From the NCBI GenBank assembly GCA_934691935.1, contig CAKUTH010000007.1, positions 1 to 64,000 of the forward strand: a stretch of 64,000 nt of DNA, given 5' to 3'. Positions within the stretch are counted from its first letter, which is position 1. Each line of letters starts with the position of its first letter. The notes under the pieces were generated by a model, which was given only the letters and a program-made list of their open reading frames with translations, had not been told where the DNA came from and made no database searches. This document shows positions 34,406 to 42,239 of the stretch, one piece after another. This stretch comes from an uncultured Candidatus Melainabacteria bacterium. Its GTDB lineage: Bacteria > Cyanobacteriota > Vampirovibrionia > Gastranaerophilales > Gastranaerophilaceae. Made by a program: the position numbers and the translations under genes.

Positions 34406-35108
34406 TTTTTAGCACCTCCTTCAATGTTATTCCGTCTATTTCCTTTATTCCGTTTGATTTTGCGACCTGTTCCGCTTTACTGATAGTTTTTACCAATTGC
34501 CTGAATCGATTTGTGCGAGTATATAAAAGTTTTTTGGCACAATCCGTAAACTGAACTTCTGATAATTGGTCGATTATTGAAGTTATATCTTGTTTAGAGA
34601 ACGACTCAAATTTTATAATTTCTAATAATCTGTCATATAAATGCTTGTGCCTTTGGAGCCTTTTATTTGCCGTACCCATCCCGACTAAAACAATAGGAAC
34701 ATTTGTTTTGTCGTGAATGTCCCTTAAAGTTTCAACCGCCCGAGAATCAATAGTCAAATAGTCCGTTTCATCTACAATTATGGTTCTTGGGGTTTTGATT
34801 AATTGAGATATAACTTGATTGAAGATATCCGAGAACTTGTTATAAGGAATCTCGCCTAATTCTTCAACCATCTCTTCTAATAACCACCTAGCAGACATGA
34901 GATTGGCACTCCTGATTAGTATTGCCTCATTTTGTGCAGCCCACCAGGTAATTGCGTAAGTTTTACCAAGACCGGGTTCGCCATAAACAAGTCCCATCCC
35001 TGGAACTCCGTCTTCTCTTTCTTTCAGACGGTTCATCATCGAGATTAATTGTTTTACGTTTTTCGTTTTTACGAAGACGTTTTTCGTTTTTACGAAGACC
35101 TTTTTCAT
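34356..35108 (-). CDS. Transposition AAA+ ATPase, MuB/TnsC-like
   Basis: A 250-residue ATPase with Walker A GLVYGEPGLGKTYA near residue 43, Walker B RTIIVDETDYLT near 113, and a sensor region VPIVLVGMGTANKRLQRH. MuB/TnsC-type proteins coat target DNA and deliver it to the transposase. The N-terminus contains a 7-residue tandem repeat (VFVKTKN twice) caused by a perfect 21-bp duplication (35058-35099). AAAGGAG precedes the start, and the ATG overlaps the stop of the transposase C-terminal frame (TAATG). Confidence 0.85.
   Translation of the reverse strand: MKKVFVKTKNVFVKTKNVKQLISMMNRLKEREDGVPGMGLVYGEPGLGKTYAITWWAAQNEAILIRSANLMSARWLLEEMVEELGEIPYNKFSDIFNQVISQLIKTPRTIIVDETDYLTIDSRAVETLRDIHDKTNVPIVLVGMGTANKRLQRHKHLYDRLLEIIKFESFSKQDITSIIDQLSEVQFTDCAKKLLYTRTNRFRQLVKTISKAEQVAKSNGIKEIDGITLKEVLKNDDADAEEIELTNENS
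35058..35099 (-). repeat. Perfect 21-bp tandem duplication in the ATPase gene
   Basis: Two identical 21-bp units (35058-35078 and 35079-35099) duplicate seven residues, VFVKTKN, at the N-terminus of the MuB/TnsC-like ATPase. The frame is kept. Confidence 0.9.
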
Positions 35109-35701
35109 TACTGCTCCTTTCCGTATATTTCTTTGTATTCATCTGATTTTATGTAGTTTGCAAGCCACGTTCTATCTTCAGGACAAACACAGCCATTCTG
35201 CATATGCCATTCGTAGCGTTCGTAAGAAGATTTAAATATTGGCCTTGCAACAATTGAGGTCTTAACTTTTGGTTCAAAATCTTGCTTTGGCTTTTGTTCA
35301 GATTGAATAGTTATTTCCTTTATTGACTCGGGCTCAGGCAAGCGGATATTTTGCATTAATTCTTTTTCAAGATAATCCATATCCTCTAAATTGAAATGCT
35401 CCCGAACCGCTTTAATCGTTTTTCTGCGGAGCTTCTGCTGTTTTTCAATCTTTTGTTTGTAATCTTCAATATCTTTAATATCGCCCATTTGATAAGCAAG
35501 CGGATGAGTTTCTGTTATGCGGTTTGCCTTACAGATAAATTCACCCTTCATTGAATAAACCTTGATATATGAAAGGTCAAACAAACTGTACTTTATAACC
35601 GTTTTTTCTTTGATTCCATATAGTGCTTCGTCAAAATAATCTGCTTTCAAAAATCGGATTCCATTTCTGCCGATTGATTTAATCTCTTGCGCCATCATCA
35701 A
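35108..35701 (-). CDS. MuA-type transposase, separated C-terminal part
   Basis: A 197-residue frame matching the C-terminal beta-barrel (Mu-transpos_C) of MuA-like transposases: SIGRNGIRFLKADYFDEAL, then DLSYIKVYSMKGEFICKAN, followed by a coiled Lys/Gln region and a tail that in Mu contacts MuB. It is in the same reading frame as the N-terminal part at 35789-37180; only two TAA codons (35789-35791 and 35756-35758) lie between, and the intervening codons (EVLNEIEKQNIDENSLDDL) read like normal transposase. Its own start (TTG 35701 or ATG 35698) has no clear ribosome site. It is either a remnant of a broken gene or a re-initiated subunit. Confidence 0.75.
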   Translation of the reverse strand: MMMAQEIKSIGRNGIRFLKADYFDEALYGIKEKTVIKYSLFDLSYIKVYSMKGEFICKANRITETHPLAYQMGDIKDIEDYKQKIEKQQKLRRKTIKAVREHFNLEDMDYLEKELMQNIRLPEPESIKEITIQSEQKPKQDFEPKVKTSIVARPIFKSSYERYEWHMQNGCVCPEDRTWLANYIKSDEYKEIYGKEQ

Positions 35702-35788
35702 ATCGTCAAGCGAGTTTTCGTCAATATTTTGCTTTTCAATTTCGTTTAAAACCTCTTAAATTGTTTTATCTTTTGAGTTCGGACAAGG

Positions 35789-37180
35789 TTAAGAGTGTTT
35801 AAATTCAAGCCATTTTTCAATCATTTTAAGTGCCTGTTCAATAGTTGGAGTAAAACTGTATTTTTCATGGATATTTTTATGTAATTTTTCGTTCCTCATT
35901 AAATATGCTGGCTTGTTTTCAATGCTTGTGCCGATATAGCTTGGAATCAGCTTTTCAAAACTTTCCTGAAAATCCAAAAAGAAACGCTCGATGACTTTGG
36001 CTCGAGCGTTATATGGAGTGGCATAGACAGGTTTTATTCCGAGTTTGTTGTAAACACCAGTGAAACCTAATTCTTCAAATTTCTTATCTCCGTTAAAGAA
36101 CTTGCTTTTGAATGCTCTGCCGTTATCTTGGTAAACATATTCTAGGATATGGTCCATTTTTAAAATAGCGTTTCTTAAAGCCGATGCGATATTTTGTGTA
36201 CATTCTTCAAGCATAATGTCGTACCCGACAAGTCCTCCGGATTTCCAATCTAAAAAACCAAGCAATGTCGCTCTGCAGGGTTTACCTGTAAACGGGTTTA
36301 TGACTTGGAAGTTGAGCGTATGCCCATCCGCCACAAGCACTTGTCCTGCTTTTAAAAGTGCTGTGTTTCTGACTATAAACGGACTTACTTTATCCTTTAA
36401 TGCTTTTTCACCATCTCTGGCAAGTGTCCATTTGTCATAATTGTTATCCCTAAACCATTCTGCATATCGCCTGAATGTAATATCTTTCGGTAAAATCTCT
36501 TGCCCGCGTTCTTTTAGAATATGCTTTGTGAGTGAAATTGCTTTACCGATTGAAAATGCACTAGGGGAGAGCAAAATCTGTATAAATATTTTTATTTGTT
36601 CTTCGTTTAAAGTTGTTCTGTATTCTTTTCTGGTTGAATATTTGTATTGCCCGACAAGAGCTGTCCAATCTTTGTTATAGTCTAATAATGCCCGCCAGCG
36701 ATAAAGTGAGCCTATTGAGACTTTACCTAAAATCTTAAAAATCTCTTCCTGAAACATTCCTGTATTATATAATTGCAAAAATTCTTTATCTGGAATATTT
36801 CCGCCGGTTTTCAATTTATCACGTTTATATTCTTTTCTAAAATCAAGCCAAGCAAAAATAAGGTCATATTTTGCAAGAGCGATTTTTCTTTGGTTTTCAG
36901 ATATAAGTTTTTCTTGTTTGATGTTTAGATTGGATAGTTCAATAACTTCATTCTCACAAGTTTTATAATCATCATAATATTCTTGAAAATATTTAAGCTG
37001 AAGCTCTTCCTCAAGTGTTGATAATTTAATTTTATAAGTTTTTCCTCCACGAATATTTTCAACTTTGTATTCATATTTATTTTGGTTCAACGCAAGTCGA
37101 ACTGCTCTGCGTGTAATATTTTTCAATTTTGCAAGCGTTTCAACATCAATCCAAATATCGTTATTGTTAATGTCTGCCAT
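35789..37180 (-). CDS. MuA-type DDE transposase, N-terminal and catalytic part
   Basis: A 463-residue frame. The N-terminal HTH (IWIDVETLAKLKNITRRAVRL) is followed by a helical DNA-binding region and an RNase-H-like integrase core from about 270: VLVADGH (first Asp), VYQDNGRAF (second Asp) and KVIERFFLDFQE (Glu), the DDE triad. It ends at TAA 35789-35791 where relatives continue into the C-terminal barrel, found here in frame downstream. AAGGA lies before ATG 37180. All three catalytic acids are present, but without the barrel the protein is probably inactive unless the two parts assemble. Confidence 0.85.
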   Translation of the reverse strand: MADINNNDIWIDVETLAKLKNITRRAVRLALNQNKYEYKVENIRGGKTYKIKLSTLEEELQLKYFQEYYDDYKTCENEVIELSNLNIKQEKLISENQRKIALAKYDLIFAWLDFRKEYKRDKLKTGGNIPDKEFLQLYNTGMFQEEIFKILGKVSIGSLYRWRALLDYNKDWTALVGQYKYSTRKEYRTTLNEEQIKIFIQILLSPSAFSIGKAISLTKHILKERGQEILPKDITFRRYAEWFRDNNYDKWTLARDGEKALKDKVSPFIVRNTALLKAGQVLVADGHTLNFQVINPFTGKPCRATLLGFLDWKSGGLVGYDIMLEECTQNIASALRNAILKMDHILEYVYQDNGRAFKSKFFNGDKKFEELGFTGVYNKLGIKPVYATPYNARAKVIERFFLDFQESFEKLIPSYIGTSIENKPAYLMRNEKLHKNIHEKYSFTPTIEQALKMIEKWLEFKHS

Positions 37181-37878
37181 ATCGTATCCTTATTCATTAT
37201 TGAAGCTACTGTATGTTAGACTGGTTTCTCTCAAAATGGAAGTGTTTGAGGGGGAAATGTGTTGTTTTGTGTCCAATTATATCTGAGTTTTAAGCAGAAA
37301 ATTTTATAAAACTGCTTTTGAACACCTTTTAAACGCAATTTAAACAGGGTTTGAATTTATTCTTTGACAAAAACCTGCTATTTTCTCTCAATTCTGCTTC
37401 CAGCTTTGAGGGGTAAAATTAATCCGATATTTTTTACACGTACTTTTAGAAAAGTCATACATAAGTTTTGGAATTTATTTCGATAAAATATTTGAAAAAT
37501 AAAGTCAGGGAAGCGATTTCCCACTAAAAAAATTACTTCCGACTTAGGGGTAAATATCATAGAATTATGCGAAACAATTAAAATTCTAAAAGGGACAATT
37601 TGCGGGGTTCTTCCGAGTTGGATATAAATCTAATTAGCAAATTACACAAAATGTCCGCTTTTTGCACTTGGCAGTAATTCAAATATAATAAGGAAATTTG
37701 GCAATTTTATAAAATTTTATGGAAAGATACCGGACATTTTCGTCCTAATAACCGGACATTTCGGACTTTTCAAAACCCCGACTCTCAGACTTGGGGAAGC
37801 GGATAAAACTCAAACATAAAGCCAAACATAGCGATTAAACTTTGCAAAAACCGATTTCAAAAGTGTCCGAAAAACTAT
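37181..37878. other. Non-coding right end of the transposition module
   Basis: No convincing gene is present. Short motifs recur: TGTCCG or its complement CGGACA at about 37653, 37731, 37753 and 37864, and TTTGAGGGG/TTAGGGGTA at about 37245, 37406 and 37544, the latter also inside both 120-bp repeats. These may be transposase or repressor binding sites. AACACCTTTTAAACG at 37321 recurs inverted near 27980. Confidence 0.5.
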
Positions 37879-37998
37879 ACTAATGTATTTTAACGACCAG
37901 TTTGGTTTGAACTGATAGAAGTATTATTTTAGAAAGTTGGCAATATATCTAGGTTTGAGGGGTAGGGAATAATTAATCTATCCGTTCAGCAAAACGGT
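37879..37998 (+). repeat. Right copy of the 120-bp island flanking repeat
   Basis: Same orientation as 19121-19240, with 70 identical bases (37879-37948), then similar. Here the second hairpin reads CCGTT/AACGG (about 37982-37997). Confidence 0.9.
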
Positions 37999-38068
37999 CA
38001 AATTAAACAAATAGAGTTTCTTAATAATTATAAAGTTTTGTAATTATATGCTTGAAAAATTTTGACAG

Positions 38069-38098
38069 AATATTACTGTATTTGAGTAATATTTTTAT
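38069..38098 (+). terminator. Terminator-like hairpin behind the right repeat
   Basis: AATATTACT and AGTAATATT form a 9-bp A+T stem followed by TTTATT. The stretch between 37999 and 38251 otherwise holds a five-codon reading frame (ATG 38160) behind AGGAG and no gene. Confidence 0.4.
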
Positions 38099-38251
38099 TG
38101 ACTTTAGAGATATGGCTAATAGACAAATTTTATATTTTAACTATTATAGGAGTAAAAGTATGAAAAATTTGTTATAATGATAAAAATTTAATGTGAACTA
38201 ATAGGTTATAGCATGAATTAAATTTTTGTAATACAAATTTCAATAGGGTTA

Positions 38252-39598
38252 ATGGAAGTGATGAGAAAATATATATTAAAAGTTTTAACAATTTTTATTT
38301 TATTGTTTGGAATATTTATTAATTCTCCAAATTATTCATTTTCATTTGATTATGAGAATGGACATTTTGAAACAATTAATAGCAATTTATCAATTCAGGG
38401 ATGTCCCGTAAAGTTAAAAGACGGTAGAATTTTAATTTTAGATATTGATAAAAATTATATATTTGATCCTAAAACTAATAAATTCAAGGAAACCAAACCA
38501 ACACCGTTTGGATTTTCATATGTTTCTAACGGGAAAACATTTCCCGCTACTGTATTACCTGACGGCAATGTTCTTATAATAGGGAATATTTTAGAAGCTC
38601 CGTCTGAACAGTTTGAGGATGAATTATTAGAACCAATAAAAAAGACATTAACACAATATGTATATAAAAATAATCCCAAATTCTCAAGCTTGAATGCAGA
38701 AAAACGTAATAGTATTATAGTCACTCTATATAAAGCTTATAGACACCTTCCTGAGAAGGAAAAAGAAAAACTTTATCTTCCTATAATTGCTAAAGATAAT
38801 AATTTATTAAAACAATATAACACCTATTGTAAACTCCGCGAAAAATCAAGACATGCTTTATTATTTAATCCAAATTCAGAGACCTACGAAACTATTGAAA
38901 AACTAAGTTTCAATGGGAATTATTCAACTTTGTATACTCCAATTGTCAAATCAAACAATGAAATTTTAATTTTTTCAGATCAAGGAGAGATTTACGAATA
39001 TAATTTTGCTAATAATAATTTCATAAAAATCAATTCAAACCAAGATATTCACAATATAGAAGATATACAACGACTAAATGACAATGAACTTTTCTTAATA
39101 TTATATAGAAACAGATATTGTATTTATAATTTGAATACAAATAAATTTTCAAGTATTTATGAACTACCAAATCCATTTTCTTATAAAATAACAGAAATTT
39201 CAAAATTAGAAAATAACAAATTATTGTTAATTGGAAATAGAGATGATCAAAAAATATATGAATATGATACTCTTAATAAAGAAATAAAACCAGTATATAA
39301 TTTTTTATTTAAAAGGTCTTTGGAAAGTTATTTCCCGTTAAGACATATAATTTTTGATAACAAACAGATGATTATTTTTGGTGGATTTAAGAATGAGTAT
39401 AATCCAGGTTTATTTAACACTAGTTATAAGGTATCAAATAAAGCAGAAATAATAAATTTACAAACATATAAATCAAAATTACAAAGTATGCATTATATTC
39501 ATGCTGGAAATCGAAGTGTAATATTAGATGATGGCAGAGTTTTAATATATGGTGGTAAAAATAATGAGTTGTACATTCCAAAAGGATACAAAAAATAA
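38252..39598 (+). CDS. Secreted Kelch-like beta-propeller protein
   Basis: A 448-residue exported protein with a signal peptide (YILKVLTIFILLFGIFI). The rest shows repeated propeller-like strands: DGRILILD, DGNVLIIG, NNEILIFSDQGEIYEY, NNKLLLIGNRDDQKIYEY, NKQMIIFGGFKNEY and DGRVLIYGGKNNELY, the form of Kelch/galactose-oxidase type blades. A charged helical insert lies at about 120-190. A binding role at the surface is likely; the ligand is unknown. The start is ATG 38252 or 38261. It lies just outside the island's right repeat and its A+T-rich codon use resembles the cargo. Confidence 0.7.
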   Translation: MEVMRKYILKVLTIFILLFGIFINSPNYSFSFDYENGHFETINSNLSIQGCPVKLKDGRILILDIDKNYIFDPKTNKFKETKPTPFGFSYVSNGKTFPATVLPDGNVLIIGNILEAPSEQFEDELLEPIKKTLTQYVYKNNPKFSSLNAEKRNSIIVTLYKAYRHLPEKEKEKLYLPIIAKDNNLLKQYNTYCKLREKSRHALLFNPNSETYETIEKLSFNGNYSTLYTPIVKSNNEILIFSDQGEIYEYNFANNNFIKINSNQDIHNIEDIQRLNDNELFLILYRNRYCIYNLNTNKFSSIYELPNPFSYKITEISKLENNKLLLIGNRDDQKIYEYDTLNKEIKPVYNFLFKRSLESYFPLRHIIFDNKQMIIFGGFKNEYNPGLFNTSYKVSNKAEIINLQTYKSKLQSMHYIHAGNRSVILDDGRVLIYGGKNNELYIPKGYKK

Positions 39599-39608
39599 AG
39601 AGTAATTT

Positions 39609-39805
39609 ATGGGTTCAGAATTAGACAAAACATCTATTCACTACCCATTGGATTCATTAAATTTAATGACATTGGTTCTCTTATTAAATTTAATTAATTG
39701 CCACATATTCCTGTAAATCTTAATGGTAGTTGTTATGTTCAGTATTTTGGATTAAGACAAATAATGCAAGAGCAGAACATCTTAAAGCTAAATAAGTTTT
39801 AATAA
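39609..39805 (+). pseudogene. Possible degraded coding remnant
   Basis: A frame beginning MGSELDKTSIHYPLDS at 39609 stops after 35 codons, while the +1/-1 frames continue with plausible peptide (HIPVNLNGSCYVQYFGLRQI) to about 39800. This looks like a frameshifted gene fragment. The rest to 39988 shows no gene. Confidence 0.3.
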
Positions 39806-39988
39806 AGAACAAACACTATTTAGCACATATTGATGTGGAATAGACAAAGTTTACTGAAAATTTAGATTTTGGGATTAAATCGAAGATAATTAATATTTTT
39901 AAATAATATTTTTGTCATAATCCTGCCGAAAATACTCAATCTACCTGTTACAAATAATCAAACTATCTGTCTTTTTACAACTAAATTT

Positions 39989-40723
39989 TTATATTTTATA
40001 ATCAATTCCGTGTTTTTTAAACAAATCATTGAAAAATTCTTTGTTCTTATAAACAGTTTCGTCCGTAAGAGTCATATTCATAGTGGAAGTAAATGGATGT
40101 TGTTTTTGGGTTTTTGTTTCAATCGCTTTCGTAATATATTCTTCTAATATACCATTTGTAACTTCACAAAAATGTTGTTGTTCTTCCTTGCTTTTGACAG
40201 ATTCAATTTTTTGCTTCAAAACTTTTGCTTTTTCCGCTATCTTTTCAAACCCTGGGGTTTTATCCTCAATTACTGTTTTTAGCAATCTATCACAGTCACT
40301 AACAGAGGTGACATCTGGTTTAAACTTATATTTTGAATGGAAATAAACTGCAGTATCTTTTGACAAAATACCGAAATTTTTAATTTTATTTTCTATTATC
40401 TCAATAATGCTTGATAACCTTAGGATTTCACCCAAATTGTAACCTTTTCTTTGATATTCATCACTCACTCTGATATTCAAGCCAAAAATTTCTTTTGCCC
40501 CTTCGAAGAAAGCAAATTCTTCATACCCCAAAAGTTTATGAAATCTATTTCTTAACTCTGTAATAAATGAATTATAAAAACTATTTTCTGGGTGTTTAAC
40601 TTCTAAATATAAATCCCCAATTTTATTATTTGGCACAACAAAAGAACAAACTTTTCTTGCATCTTGCGGGGTAACTTTTGTAATTATTGGTTTTATTGGT
40701 AAAATTTCCATCATATGCGACAT
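39989..40723 (-). CDS. GNAT-like acetyltransferase-related protein
   Basis: A 244-residue protein. Its middle, GLNIRVSDEYQRKGYNLGEILRLSSIIEI, resembles the acetyl-CoA binding motif of GNAT enzymes (VxxxxRxxGxGxxL) and is followed by a helix as in that fold. The second half is a charged helical region of unknown role (KIAEKAKVLKQKIESV). The match is limited to one motif, so catalytic function is uncertain. It is encoded alone, divergent from the aminotransferase-like gene. Confidence 0.6.
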   Translation of the reverse strand: MSHMMEILPIKPIITKVTPQDARKVCSFVVPNNKIGDLYLEVKHPENSFYNSFITELRNRFHKLLGYEEFAFFEGAKEIFGLNIRVSDEYQRKGYNLGEILRLSSIIEIIENKIKNFGILSKDTAVYFHSKYKFKPDVTSVSDCDRLLKTVIEDKTPGFEKIAEKAKVLKQKIESVKSKEEQQHFCEVTNGILEEYITKAIETKTQKQHPFTSTMNMTLTDETVYKNKEFFNDLFKKHGIDYKI

Positions 40724-40826
40724 AAAACATGTAAATAGAAATTTTTGCTATTTAAAAAGTTTTTATAATATAATTTTTTACACAAATATATTTAATTTCT
40801 CAAAAAATTTAAATAAGGTACAGAGT

Positions 40827-41477
40827 TTGAAAAAGTTTGAACATGCCAGAGATGCGCTTAGATACTTAATAAGAGCATATAATATAAAATCAATTTATTT
40901 ACCGTATTATCTTTGTGACGTTATGCGACACGCTGTAGTTGAAGAAAAATGTAAACCTATTTTTTATCACATTGATGATAATTTTATGCCTGTACAAGAA
41001 TTTCCCAAATCAGCATTCATTGTTTACCCGAATTATTTTGGAATTTGTGATAAAAATGTAGATAACCTTATTGAATTATATCCAAAATTAATCGTCGACA
41101 ACGCACACGCATACTACGCAGTTCCTCGGGGGTTTGCAAGTTTCAATTCTGCAAAAAAATTTTTACCAGTTAGTGATGGTGCATATCTATGGATTGGGAA
41201 TAACGAAGGATTAACACTTTCCGACAACAAAAGGTATGAACAATTCATGTATTATCACAAGAAGCTGTTAGATAATCAGCTTAAAATAGATATTCAACAA
41301 AATACCGTTCCTTTTTGCTATCCATATTTAGCACCAACAATAGAGCTTGCTGACAAACTCGTAGAAAAGCTAACTAAAGATGGGAAAACTATTTACAGGT
41401 ACTGGAATAACTTACCAGAAACCTATAATGAATATAAGTTTTATAGCAGACTTGTACCGATTCCGCTTGACGAATAA
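40827..41477 (+). CDS. DegT/aminotransferase-like protein, short form
   Basis: A 216-residue protein starting at TTG 40827 behind AAGG. It resembles the middle of PLP-dependent sugar aminotransferases: YLPYYLCDVMRHAV, AFIVYPNYFGICD, LIVDNAHAYYAVPRG and FNSAKKFLPVSDGAYLW, where DNAHA and the SFxxxK segment stand at the places of the Asp that holds PLP and the Schiff-base Lys. At half the usual 370-400 residues it lacks the C-terminal domain, and so may have a different or no activity. Confidence 0.65.
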   Translation: MKKFEHARDALRYLIRAYNIKSIYLPYYLCDVMRHAVVEEKCKPIFYHIDDNFMPVQEFPKSAFIVYPNYFGICDKNVDNLIELYPKLIVDNAHAYYAVPRGFASFNSAKKFLPVSDGAYLWIGNNEGLTLSDNKRYEQFMYYHKKLLDNQLKIDIQQNTVPFCYPYLAPTIELADKLVEKLTKDGKTIYRYWNNLPETYNEYKFYSRLVPIPLDE

Positions 41478-41486
41478 TCGCTAAAG

Positions 41487-41804
41487 TTATTTATCCATCT
41501 TTTTTGCGTAATCAGTATATTCTTTGATAAAATCTATAATTTCCAATGCCAATTCTTTTCTCACATCAACAGGAGCATTTTTTAAATATTCCATAGCATG
41601 AGAAACCTTGATATTTTTATCATACCAACGACGCATAATATAATTATATTGATCATCCAAAGACAATTCAATGTCGAAATCAATATCTTTTAATTTGTCT
41701 ATAATAAAATCAGCACAACGCACCTGAATATATTCTTCAGCCTGCTCTAACTTTGCCACCGCCCTGCTAACCGTAGGGTCTATATCATACCAACGCTTTT
41801 TCAT
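41487..41804 (-). CDS. RWYD-repeat protein A
   Basis: A 105-residue protein made of two similar halves, each starting with RWYD: KKRWYDIDPTVSRAVAKLEQA and MRRWYDKNIKVSHAMEYLKNA. Each half continues as a helical unit ending in a hydrophobic helix (ADFIIDKLKD, ALEIIDFIKE). A paralogue lies just upstream. No signal or membrane helix is present. TATTAT ends 6 nt before the ATG, so the mRNA is probably leaderless. Function unknown. Confidence 0.65.
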   Translation of the reverse strand: MKKRWYDIDPTVSRAVAKLEQAEEYIQVRCADFIIDKLKDIDFDIELSLDDQYNYIMRRWYDKNIKVSHAMEYLKNAPVDVRKELALEIIDFIKEYTDYAKKMDK

Positions 41805-41824
41805 ACGTCAATAATACTAATTTT

Positions 41825-42133
41825 TTACGACATTGTCAACATGGTAGAGTTAATATAAGCAAGAACCGCCAAAGACACTTCTTTTTGAAGTTGTTTTGTT
41901 GTTGCTTTCAAATAAGCAAATGCTGTTGATAATGTTTCATTTGTATCATACCAACGAGTGTATTTGCTCGACAAATTTGTTTTTGTAACATTTTTAATGT
42001 AATTCATATCAGTATCTCGTTCTTTGATTTGATTAATTATGAATTTTGCATAATCAATTTGTGCAGGCTTTTGTGCACACTCAATCATACTGATAGCCAT
42101 ACATACATCTGGCTCCAAGTCATACCATCGCAT
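41825..42133 (-). CDS. RWYD-repeat protein B
   Basis: A 102-residue paralogue of the downstream gene, again with two units: MRWYDLEPDVCMAISMIECA and YTRWYDTNETLSTAFAYLKA, each followed by a helix (YAKFIINQIKE, SLAVLAYINS). GAGAGG precedes the ATG. The two genes have the same direction, 20 nt apart, and clearly arose by duplication of an already duplicated unit. Function unknown; small helical repeats of this kind often bind proteins. Confidence 0.65.
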   Translation of the reverse strand: MRWYDLEPDVCMAISMIECAQKPAQIDYAKFIINQIKERDTDMNYIKNVTKTNLSSKYTRWYDTNETLSTAFAYLKATTKQLQKEVSLAVLAYINSTMLTMS

Positions 42134-42239
42134 ACAATTTTTCCTCTCATGTTTCTGGGTTTAAGAAATATATTCCCAATAATTTTTAATGTTAAACACT
42201 TTACAAGATTTTTTTTGCAATTTGTTATATAATTCTGGT

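Larger units (their letters stand above)
19121..37998. mobile_element. Accessory island with Mu-like transposition module and defence cargo
   Basis: The 18.9-kb segment is bounded by a direct repeat of about 120 bp (19121-19240 and 37879-37998), the first 70 bp identical. It carries a MuA/MuB-type transposition module at its right end and, to the left, restriction-modification, sce7725/7726, ImmA and TIGR04141 genes. The cargo is visibly more A+T-rich than the flanks and than the transposition genes. Insertion just behind a tRNA terminator is typical of islands. Whether the repeats are attachment sites, target duplications or copies of a structured RNA is not settled, and no clear terminal inverted repeats were found. 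Confidence 0.6.

Noticed and set aside
35756..35791. Reassignment of TAA to glutamine in the element
   Set aside because: All neighbouring genes of the island end normally at TAA and no other gene needs TAA as sense; mutation is simpler.
19121..37998. Complete Mu-like prophage
   Set aside because: Only transposition genes and one gp27-like protein are present; no capsid, tail, portal or lysis genes are seen.
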